From: Sphingomonadales bacterium
GTDB taxonomy: Bacteria; Pseudomonadota; Alphaproteobacteria; Sphingomonadales; Sphingomonadaceae
DNA length: 5,072 nt
Direction: 5' to 3'
Assembly (NCBI GenBank): GCA_028868335.1
Contig: JAGWUU010000224.1
Coordinates: forward strand, 1-5,072
Both the position numbers and the translations under genes were made by a program. Positions 1 to 4,290 of the stretch are shown here, piece by piece (positions within the stretch are counted from its first letter, which is position 1; every line of letters begins with the position of its first letter). The notes beneath the pieces are model-generated. The model was given only the letters and a program-made list of their open reading frames with translations. It was not told the origin of the DNA and searched no databases.

Positions 1-381
1 GCGGGCGCGACTTACAAGGTTGCGAAGAACCGTCTTGCCAAGCTTGCCATCCAGGACACCGACTACGCCGGCATCGGCGAGTTCCTGACCGGCCCGACCG
101 CGATCGCCACTTCGGCGGACCCGGTTGCCGCCGCGAAGGCGGTGGTGGATTTCGCCAAGACGAACGACAAGCTCGAAATCGTCGGCGGATCGATGGGGGC
201 ACAGGTTCTGAACGCGGAAGGGATCAAGGCGCTCGCCTCGATGCCGTCGCTCGACGAACTGCGCGCCACGCTCATCGGCCTGGTCCAGGCACCGGCCACG
301 AAGATCGCCCAGCTTACCACCGCTCCGGCGGCGAAGCTGGCCCGCGTCTTCGGCGCCTATGCCACCAAGGATGCTGCTTAA
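1..381 (+). CDS. rplJ: 50S ribosomal protein L10, 3' part (5' end outside window)
   Basis: The reading frame is open from base 1 and ends at TAA (379-381), giving 126 residues. Family members are about 165-175 residues, so roughly 45 N-terminal residues lie outside the window. L10 binds 23S rRNA and carries the L7/L12 dimers of the ribosomal stalk, where translation factors dock. The visible part begins in the rRNA-binding domain with the family-typical stretch KVAKNRLAKLA, continues with LTGPTAIA and an LEIVGG strand, then the conserved SLDELRATLIGLVQAPATKIA segment. It ends in an Ala-rich C-terminal helix, the region that recruits L7/L12. rplL follows 67 bp downstream on the same strand, the usual rplJL pairing. 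In other bacteria the operon is autoregulated by L10 binding the leader of rplJ; that leader is not in the window. Confidence 0.96.
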   Translation, partial: AGATYKVAKNRLAKLAIQDTDYAGIGEFLTGPTAIATSADPVAAAKAVVDFAKTNDKLEIVGGSMGAQVLNAEGIKALASMPSLDELRATLIGLVQAPATKIAQLTTAPAAKLARVFGAYATKDAA

Positions 382-434
382 GACGTTTCGTACGATTTCG
401 TCCGCGCGCCGATGCGCCGGGCACCACAAACACT

Positions 435-439
435 AGGAG
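435..439 (+). promoter_or_regulatory. Ribosome binding site of rplL
   Basis: AGGAG lies 9 nt before the ATG at 449. This strong site suits a protein made in several copies per ribosome and fixes the start codon. I saw no convincing promoter or terminator in the 67-bp gap after rplJ, so the two genes are probably co-transcribed. Confidence 0.8.
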
Positions 440-448
440 TGAAACATC

Positions 449-820
449 ATGGCTGATATCGCCAAGCTCGTTGAAGAACTTTCGAAGCTGACCGTTCTGG
501 AAGCTGCTGACCTCGCCAAGGCTCTTGAAGAAGCCTGGGGCGTGAGCGCTGCTGCCGCCGTTGCCGTTGCCGCTCCGGCAGCCGCCCCGGCCGAAGCCGC
601 CGAGGAAAAGACCGAATTCGACGTTATCCTGACCGGCGACGGCGGCAACAAGATCGCCGTCATCAAGGAAGTCCGTGCGATCACCGCGCTGGGCCTGACC
701 GAAGCCAAGGCGCTGGTCGAAGCCGCGCCGAAGGCGATCAAGGAAGCCACCAACAAGGCCGACGCCGAAGAAATCAAGAAGAAGATCGAAGCCGCTGGCG
801 GCACCGTCGAGATCAAGTAA
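449..820 (+). CDS. rplL: 50S ribosomal protein L7/L12
   Basis: The 123-residue product has the normal length for L7/L12, the multicopy ribosomal stalk protein that recruits and activates the translational GTPases (EF-Tu, EF-G, IF2). The N-terminal dimerisation and L10-binding domain spans about residues 1-33 (MADIAKLVEELSKLTVLEAA onward). A flexible Ala/Pro hinge runs from about 34 to 52. The C-terminal factor-binding domain starts at about 54 (EKTEFDVIL) and includes the conserved IAVIKEVR (69-76) and LGLTEAKALVEAAPKAIKE (81-99) helices, ending in EIK. The start is set by AGGAG at 435-439. The gene shares a transcript with rplJ and is closed by a strong terminator at 850-880. rpoB, its usual downstream neighbour, does not follow here. 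Confidence 0.98.
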   Translation: MADIAKLVEELSKLTVLEAADLAKALEEAWGVSAAAAVAVAAPAAAPAEAAEEKTEFDVILTGDGGNKIAVIKEVRAITALGLTEAKALVEAAPKAIKEATNKADAEEIKKKIEAAGGTVEIK

Positions 821-830
821 TCTCGCACGC

Positions 831-844
831 GATCCTTCGGGATT
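831..844 (+). other. Small UUCG-capped hairpin after rplL
   Basis: ATCC (832-835) and GGAT (840-843) enclose TTCG, forming the very stable C(UUCG)G tetraloop in RNA; a G-T wobble at 831/844 can add a pair. It sits 11 nt after the rplL stop and just before the terminator. It may protect or structure the mRNA 3' end. With only four Watson-Crick pairs, this is a weak call. Confidence 0.35.
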
Positions 845-849
845 TACGG

Positions 850-880
850 AAAGGGCGGTCCTGCGGGGCCGCCCTTTTCG
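850..880 (+). terminator. Rho-independent terminator of rplJL
   Basis: The arms AAAGGGCGG (850-858) and CCGCCCTTT (869-877) are perfectly complementary. The inner bases TCC/GGG extend the stem to 12 bp around a TGCG tetraloop. The right arm runs into TTTTCGTTT. This is a classic intrinsic terminator 29 bp after the rplL stop, separating the ribosomal protein operon from the regulator gene downstream. Confidence 0.92.
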
Positions 881-894
881 TTTGCAGTTTCCGC

Positions 895-925
895 TTGAAG
901 TTGACGCAGCGTCAAGCGCTACACG
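895..925 (+). promoter_or_regulatory. Putative MerR-type promoter with 19-bp spacer
   Basis: TTGAAG (895-900) and TACACG (920-925) are separated by exactly 19 bp, the over-long spacer typical of promoters activated by MerR-family proteins. A perfect palindrome fills the spacer. If TACACG is the -10 element, the start site falls at about 932, the A of the regulator's ATG. Both hexamers match the sigma-70 consensus only partly, so the call depends on spacing and on the palindrome. Confidence 0.5.
901..915. promoter_or_regulatory. Perfect 7-1-7 palindrome, probable MerR-family operator
   Basis: TTGACGC, one central A, and GCGTCAA form a perfect inverted repeat. MerR-family proteins bind such dyads between the -35 and -10 elements and untwist the spacer when their ligand is present. 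It ends 16 bp before the regulator's start codon, so autoregulation is the simplest reading. TTGACG could also act as a -35, but no good -10 lies at 16-19 bp from it. Confidence 0.7.
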
Positions 926-931
926 TCGGGC

Positions 932-1696
932 ATGCATGATTCTCTGCCCATTGACGAAGTTGTCCGCCGCACCGGTTTGACCGCGCGGGCGCTGCGATTT
1001 TATGAAGCACGCGGCCTGATCGCGCCGCTGCGAACCAGCGGGGGCCGACGATATTATTCGTCAACGCAGTTGGAACGCTTGCATCGGATCGTTTCCCTGA
1101 AGGGCGCCGGGTTTTCCCTGGCGGAGATCGCACGGTTGCTTGGCGGGCAAAAAGTTGATGCCGCGGCCGTTCTGCGCATCCAGATCGCCGCGCTTGCCGA
1201 CCAGCGAGAGAAGATCGAGAGCGCATCCGCATTGCTGCGCCAGACACTGTCCCGCATCGAGGGTGGCGAGCCGCTCGACGGCGCGACCCTTTGCTCGCTT
1301 ATCCGTGAAGGAGAAACGATCATGACCATGAAGAAGCAATGGGACACGTTGAGCGAAGCCTATATGTCCGACCAGGCACGCGCCGATTTCGTAGCAGCAT
1401 CCTACCCGCCCGGATTCGATCAGGCGGCGTACAGCGCCAGGTGGGAGGCGCTCGGGGCGAGGATCAAGGCTGCGCTTCCGCTAAATCCGGCAAGTGAGGC
1501 AGCACAATCCTTGCTGAATGAATGGCAGGCGTTGCTGGCTCCGTTCACCGCCATCGCAACCCCTGCGATGACCCAGGACGTAAAGGCGATGTACGACGAT
1601 ATGCCCAATTGGGACGAGGGCGCGCCCAGTCCGGGCTTTGACCACGAGGTCTGGGCCTTCATCAAGATGGCGGCCAGCGCAAAACCCCGGGACTGA
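932..1696 (+). CDS. MerR-family transcriptional regulator with C-terminal TipAS-like ligand domain
   Basis: The 254-residue product begins with a MerR winged helix-turn-helix at about residues 5-71: LPIDEVVRRTGLTARALRFYEARGLI, then the wing with GGRRYY, then SLAEIARLL. A dimerisation helix follows at about 75-112 (IQIAALADQREKIESASALLRQ). Residues from about 131 resemble a TipAS antibiotic-recognition domain: helical, with many aromatics (W137, Y144, Y158, W171, W199, Y221, W227, W241). Known proteins of this architecture are Streptomyces TipAL (253 aa, induced by thiopeptides) and Caulobacter SkgA; the ligand here is unknown. The only cysteine is C121, so metal sensing of the MerR/CueR/ZntR type is unlikely. 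The start at 932 gives the normal distance to the helix-turn-helix. No Shine-Dalgarno precedes it, which fits the predicted leaderless transcript. The gene is convergent with the cytochrome c gene. Confidence 0.88.
   Translation: MHDSLPIDEVVRRTGLTARALRFYEARGLIAPLRTSGGRRYYSSTQLERLHRIVSLKGAGFSLAEIARLLGGQKVDAAAVLRIQIAALADQREKIESASALLRQTLSRIEGGEPLDGATLCSLIREGETIMTMKKQWDTLSEAYMSDQARADFVAASYPPGFDQAAYSARWEALGARIKAALPLNPASEAAQSLLNEWQALLAPFTAIATPAMTQDVKAMYDDMPNWDEGAPSPGFDHEVWAFIKMAASAKPRD
1308..1313 (+). promoter_or_regulatory. Internal Shine-Dalgarno within the MerR-TipAS gene
   Basis: AAGGAG lies 8 nt before an in-frame ATG at 1322 (residue M131), with a second in-frame ATG at 1328. Sequence and spacing are near ideal and better than anything before the annotated start of the same gene. 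The position coincides with the border between the DNA-binding/dimerisation part and the TipAS-like domain. The Glu-Gly-Glu codons also generate this string by chance, so use as a start needs proof. Confidence 0.55.
1322..1696 (+). CDS. Predicted short isoform: stand-alone TipAS-like domain from an internal start
   Basis: Initiation at M131 would give a 124-residue protein (MTMKKQWDTLSEAYMSDQAR onward) with the ligand-binding domain and no DNA-binding region. Streptomyces tipA is known to make both a full-length activator (TipAL) and an abundant C-terminal form (TipAS, 144 aa) from an in-frame internal start; the short form sequesters the drug. Here the evidence is the internal AAGGAG at 8 nt and its exact placement at the domain border. 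It shares the frame and stop of the full-length gene. I treat it as a nested product, not a separate gene. Confidence 0.45.
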   Translation: MTMKKQWDTLSEAYMSDQARADFVAASYPPGFDQAAYSARWEALGARIKAALPLNPASEAAQSLLNEWQALLAPFTAIATPAMTQDVKAMYDDMPNWDEGAPSPGFDHEVWAFIKMAASAKPRD

Positions 1697-1707
1697 ACCG
1701 CGCGTCC

Positions 1708-1741
1708 AAAAAGGTGGGGCCGCGGCTTGCGCCGCGGCCCC
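1708..1741 (-). terminator. Terminator of the cytochrome c gene between convergent genes
   Basis: A perfect 11-bp stem (1716-1726 with 1731-1741, GGGGCCGCGGC arm) closes on a 4-nt loop. Read on the minus strand, the hairpin is followed after 3 nt by TTTTT (1712-1708), as for an intrinsic terminator of the cytochrome c transcript 38 bp past its stop. On the plus strand no T-run follows, so it would stop the regulator's transcript less efficiently, though the GC-rich hairpin could still define its 3' end. Confidence 0.78.
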
Positions 1742-1778
1742 TGCCGCATGGTTCGGTGCGACCCGAAGGGCCTGCGGC

Positions 1779-2231
1779 TTATTTCAGTGTCTTGAGGTAG
1801 GCGATCACGTCCTTGCGCTGGGCCGGATCGGTCAGCCCCGCGAAGGTCATCTTGGTGCCTGGCACCATCTTCATCGGGTTGCTGAGGTACTCGTCGAGCG
1901 TCTTGTCATCCCAGGTCAGGTTGGCGCCCTTCATGGCGTCGGAGAAGGCATAGCCCGTGATCTCGCCCGACTTGGTGCCATAGACGCCGGCAAGGCTCGG
2001 CCCGACGCCCATCTTGCCCTTTTCGGTGGAATGGCAGGCGGCGCACTGTGCGAACGCGGCGGGAGCGGCGCCCGCGGCAGCAGTCGTGGCCGTGCCCGTA
2101 TCGGTTGCGGCAGGCGTTGCGGAGGCGGCGGTGCTTGCTGTGTCCGATGCCTTGTCGGCCGGGGGCGATCCGCACGCCGACAGCGCAAGCGCGAATGACA
2201 GAGCGGCCGCGGCGCCAAAATGACTGGTCAT
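1779..2231 (-). CDS. Lipoprotein class I cytochrome c
   Basis: The 150-residue product is a membrane-tethered, periplasm-facing electron carrier. Residues 1-20 form a lipoprotein signal peptide with lipobox LSAC and lipidation at C20; G21 rather than Asp follows it. An Ala/Thr/Ser/Pro low-complexity tether spans about 26-60. The haem domain has the CAACH attachment motif at 63-67, VGPSLAGVYGTKSG, GYAFSDAM, and PGTKM with M128 as the likely sixth haem-iron ligand, ending with DVIAYLKTLK. This is the c2/c550/mitochondrial type. The start is chosen because AAGGAG (plus-strand 2242-2247) lies 10 nt upstream and a signal peptide follows at once; the frame stays open for 34 more codons upstream, which would bury the signal. 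It is divergent from the MATE gene. Maturation should need the cytochrome c (Ccm) and lipoprotein (Lgt/Lsp) pathways. The redox partner is unknown. Confidence 0.93.
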   Translation of the reverse strand: MTSHFGAAAALSFALALSACGSPPADKASDTASTAASATPAATDTGTATTAAAGAAPAAFAQCAACHSTEKGKMGVGPSLAGVYGTKSGEITGYAFSDAMKGANLTWDDKTLDEYLSNPMKMVPGTKMTFAGLTDPAQRKDVIAYLKTLK

Positions 2232-2439
2232 GCTTGCAAGTCTCCTTATGTCCCCTGCCGCGCCCGCCCCCACGACGCGCGACCTACAAACCGCGACCGT
2301 TTGCACCCGGCGCGGTGCGGAGGAAAGTGCCAATCACCCCACCGACGTTGCATTATTCGCACGATGGCGACGAGAAGTGCAGCACGCGCGGCGAATTGCC
2401 TTTATCGCACTTGCCTTCGCGCCTACCCCGGTCGGCTTT
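2232..2439. other. Divergent intergenic region between cytochrome c and MATE genes
   Basis: About 208 bp separate the two start codons. It holds the cytochrome c ribosome binding site (2242-2247, minus strand) and a pair of related 15-mers at 2348-2362 and 2396-2410. I found no convincing sigma-70 promoter on either strand. A plus-strand frame is open throughout but shows no coding features. Confidence 0.6.
2348..2410 (+). repeat. Imperfect direct repeat upstream of the MATE gene
   Basis: Bases 2348-2362 and 2396-2410 share TTGC at the left, CGCAC at the right and 12 of 15 bases overall, with starts 48 bp apart. They lie 78 and 30 bp before the MATE start codon, so they could be paired operator sites. 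A match of this size can also occur by chance. Confidence 0.3.
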
Positions 2440-3819
2440 ATGTCTCACGCGGCCCCACCCTCTGTCATGCGCGCCGAAACCTCTGCCATGCTCACGCTGG
2501 CGGTGCCGCTGGCGGCTGCGAACCTGTTGCAGATGATGGTTTACGCCATCGACGTCATGTTCGTCGCTCGGCTTGGCGTGGAGGCGCTTGCTGCGTCGTC
2601 GCTGGCGACCACGCTGTTCGGGCTGATGATGTGGTGCTTCTCGGGCCTGACCGGAGCCTGCATGCCTCTGATTGCCGCGGAGTTGGGGCGGCGCAAACAC
2701 GCCGTGCGCGAAGTGCGGCGCTCGGTGCGAATGGCGCTGTGGCTGGCGGTAATCTGCGGGCTGGCGGGCATGGCGGTCGCCGCGCAGGGTGAGAGCCTGC
2801 TGCTGCTGAGCGGGCAGGATCCGCAGGTTTCCAGAACCGCCGGCCGGTTTCTGATGATCCTGCTGTGGGCACTGGTGCCCAACATCATGGCCTCGGTGCT
2901 GCGCAACTTCGTATCCGCACTGGGGCGGCCGATCCTTGCCACGCTGATCACCCTGCTGGCGATCGGGGTCAACGCGCTGGGCAACTATGCCTTCGTGTTC
3001 GGGCACTTCGGCGCACCTGCGCTCGGCCTTGACGGTTCTGCGATCAGCAGCGTGATCACTGCCTGCGCCATGCTGGCGGCCTATGCCCTGGCAATCCAGG
3101 CCGATCGGCGGCTGCGGCGTTACCATGTGTTCGGGCGGTGGTGGCGACCCGAGTGGCGGCGATTGGGCGACGTGGTGCGGATCGGGATCCCGATCGCGCT
3201 GATCATCCTTGCCGAGGGCGGTCTGTTCTCAAGCGCGGCCTTCCTGATGGGGCTGATTGGCGAGGCCGAGCTGGCCGGGCACACCGTAGCACTGCAGGTT
3301 GCCGCACTCGCCTTCCAGATACCGTTCGGCATCGGTCAGGCAGCGACGATCCGGGTCGGCTATCATTTTGGCGCGCGCGACAATGCGGCGATTACTGCGG
3401 CGGGCAGAGCGGCGCTGGGGCTTGCGGTAGGGTACATGGCCGTCCCGGCGGCGATCATGCTGTTCGCGCCGCTGACGGTCCTTCGCATCTACGTCGATCC
3501 CTATGCCCCGGCCAACGCAGCGATGGTTGGCCATGCCGTGCAGTTCCTCGCGATCGCCGCCGCCTTCCAGCTGTTCGACGGACTCCAGGCGGTGCTCGCG
3601 GGGACGCTGCGCGGGTTGCAGGACACCCGCGTCCCGATGCTGCTGGCGCTGTTCGGCTATTGGGTGATCGGCTTCGGCACCTCGATCACGCTCGGTTTCG
3701 CCACGCCGTTGCGCGGAGCCGGAGTGTGGACCGGACTGGCGGTGGGACTGATCGTCGTGTCCGCCCTGCTTGGCCAGCGTTGGCGCTATCGCGCCCGACT
3801 GGGTCTGCTGCCGCGCTGA
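2440..3819 (+). CDS. MATE family efflux transporter, NorM type
   Basis: The 459-residue inner-membrane protein is of normal length for a cation-coupled multidrug/toxin antiporter with about 12 membrane helices in two homologous halves. Hydrophobic stretches occur throughout, starting at about residue 17 (MLTLAVPLAAANLLQ), with a basic cytoplasmic loop between the halves near 222-242. Family features include LRNFVSALGRP (154-164), QIPFGIGQAATIRVG (293-307) and GTLRGLQDTRVP (388-399). The acidic residues D38 (first helix), E259 and D380 fall where NorM of Vibrio cholerae has its cation-site residues D36, E255 and D371. The substrate cannot be read from sequence. The start is uncertain: ATG 2440 gives a 20-residue lead-in to helix 1, ATG 2467 an 11-residue one, and neither has a clear Shine-Dalgarno. 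The frame runs open upstream to 2230, but that would overlap the cytochrome c start. No terminator is visible before groES. Confidence 0.92.
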   Translation: MSHAAPPSVMRAETSAMLTLAVPLAAANLLQMMVYAIDVMFVARLGVEALAASSLATTLFGLMMWCFSGLTGACMPLIAAELGRRKHAVREVRRSVRMALWLAVICGLAGMAVAAQGESLLLLSGQDPQVSRTAGRFLMILLWALVPNIMASVLRNFVSALGRPILATLITLLAIGVNALGNYAFVFGHFGAPALGLDGSAISSVITACAMLAAYALAIQADRRLRRYHVFGRWWRPEWRRLGDVVRIGIPIALIILAEGGLFSSAAFLMGLIGEAELAGHTVALQVAALAFQIPFGIGQAATIRVGYHFGARDNAAITAAGRAALGLAVGYMAVPAAIMLFAPLTVLRIYVDPYAPANAAMVGHAVQFLAIAAAFQLFDGLQAVLAGTLRGLQDTRVPMLLALFGYWVIGFGTSITLGFATPLRGAGVWTGLAVGLIVVSALLGQRWRYRARLGLLPR

Positions 3820-3841
3820 AGGCGCGAAAAAGAATCGCCAC

Positions 3842-3869
3842 GAACCTCCTTGACGGGGGATGAACCTCC
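3842..3869 (+). repeat. GAACCTCC direct repeat at the groESL promoter
   Basis: GAACCTCC occurs at 3842-3849 and again at 3862-3869, starts exactly 20 bp apart (about two helical turns). One copy ends at the -35 element and the other lies in the spacer. It may be a binding site or chance. Confidence 0.3.
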
Positions 3870-3877
3870 ACCCATAT
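3849..3877 (+). promoter_or_regulatory. RpoH (sigma-32)-like promoter of groESL
   Basis: CTTGAC (3849-3854) and ACCCATAT (3870-3877), 15 bp apart, resemble the heat-shock sigma factor elements CTTGAA and CCCCATNT. The predicted start site lies just upstream of or at the left arm of the CIRCE operator, as expected for an HrcA-repressible promoter. TTGACG (3850-3855) with CATATC (3873-3878) at 17 bp could also serve the housekeeping sigma factor. Dual RpoH and HrcA control of groESL is known in Caulobacter. Confidence 0.68.
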
Positions 3878-3885
3878 CCGCGCCG

Positions 3886-3912
3886 CTGGCACTCTCTATC
3901 AGGGAGTGCCAA
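3886..3912. promoter_or_regulatory. CIRCE element (HrcA operator) of groESL
   Basis: The arms CTGGCACTC (3886-3894) and GAGTGCCAA (3904-3912) are separated by exactly 9 nt. They match the consensus TTAGCACTC-N9-GAGTGCTAA at 7 of 9 and 8 of 9 positions. HrcA binds this dyad and represses chaperonin genes until misfolded protein titrates GroEL, which HrcA needs to be active. In the RNA the dyad can extend through the spacer to an ATC loop, forming a long 5'-UTR hairpin. It lies 44 bp before the groES start. hrcA itself is not in the window. Confidence 0.93.
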
Positions 3913-3956
3913 TCTCATCCTGTTGTAACGCAAGATAGTAGAGAAGGCTCATACAC

Positions 3957-4244
3957 ATGGCATTCCGTCCGTTGCACGATCGCGTGCTCGTTCGCCGCGT
4001 CGAAGCTGATGAAAAGACCGCCGGCGGCATCATCATTCCTGACAGCGCCAAAGAAAAGCCGGCCGAAGGCGAAGTCGTCGCCGTTGGCGCGGGTTCCAAG
4101 GCCGAAGACGGCAAGGTCACGCCGCTGGACGTCAAGGCGGGCGACCGCGTGCTGTTCGGCAAGTGGTCGGGCACCGAGGTCAAGCTCGATGGCGAAGACC
4201 TGCTGATCATGAAGGAATCGGACATCCTCGGCATCATCGGCTGA
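3957..4244 (+). CDS. groES: Co-chaperonin GroES (Hsp10)
   Basis: The 95-residue product has the usual GroES length. Seven subunits form the lid that caps the GroEL cavity during ATP-driven protein folding in the cytoplasm. It begins with the family signature FRPLHDRVLVRR. The mobile loop is at about residues 17-32 and contains GGIII (23-27), whose hydrophobic residues contact GroEL. The roof hairpin region follows (about 45-55), then GDRVLFGKWSGTEVK and the C-terminal LLIMKESDILGIIG. AGAAGG (3942-3947) lies 9 nt before the ATG and supports the start. It is the first gene of the groESL operon; groEL follows after 46 bp. The CIRCE operator and heat-shock promoter upstream control both genes. 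Confidence 0.98.
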   Translation: MAFRPLHDRVLVRRVEADEKTAGGIIIPDSAKEKPAEGEVVAVGAGSKAEDGKVTPLDVKAGDRVLFGKWSGTEVKLDGEDLLIMKESDILGIIG

Positions 4245-4277
4245 GCAATCCGTTCTCTTCCCCCAACACGAAATCTG

Positions 4278-4283
4278 AAAGGA
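4278..4283 (+). promoter_or_regulatory. Ribosome binding site of groEL
   Basis: AAAGGA lies 7 nt before the groEL ATG at 4291, confirming that start. The 46-bp gap after groES shows no terminator or second promoter, so groEL should depend on the groES promoter. Confidence 0.75.
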
Positions 4284-4290
4284 CAGCATC

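Noticed and set aside
314..937. 207-codon frame on the minus strand across rplJL and the terminator
   Set aside because: It is the shadow of rplL and spans an obvious terminator hairpin; its composition is Gly/Arg-rich noise.
2232..2333. Upstream extension of the cytochrome c frame (34 extra codons)
   Set aside because: It would place an Arg-rich segment before the lipoprotein signal peptide, and the internal ATG at 2231 has a clear AAGGAG.
2314..2333. Sigma-54-like promoter on the minus strand (TGGCAC followed by CCGCA)
   Set aside because: The GG and GC pairs are 11 nt apart instead of the strict 10, and the -12 element lacks the TTGC form.
2230..2439. N-terminal extension of the MATE protein (70 extra residues)
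   Set aside because: The extension is polar, has no family resemblance, and would overlap the cytochrome c ribosome binding site and start. It is open because stops are rare in GC-rich DNA.
2220..2792. Plus-strand frame covering the intergenic region and the start of the MATE gene
   Set aside because: It is out of frame with the well-supported MATE protein and is rich in Arg, Cys and His, as expected of a frame-shifted GC-rich gene.
932..3819. A linked drug-sensing and efflux operon (regulator plus MATE pump)
   Set aside because: The cytochrome c gene on the opposite strand separates them, and the regulator's palindrome is not repeated before the pump, so no direct link can be shown.
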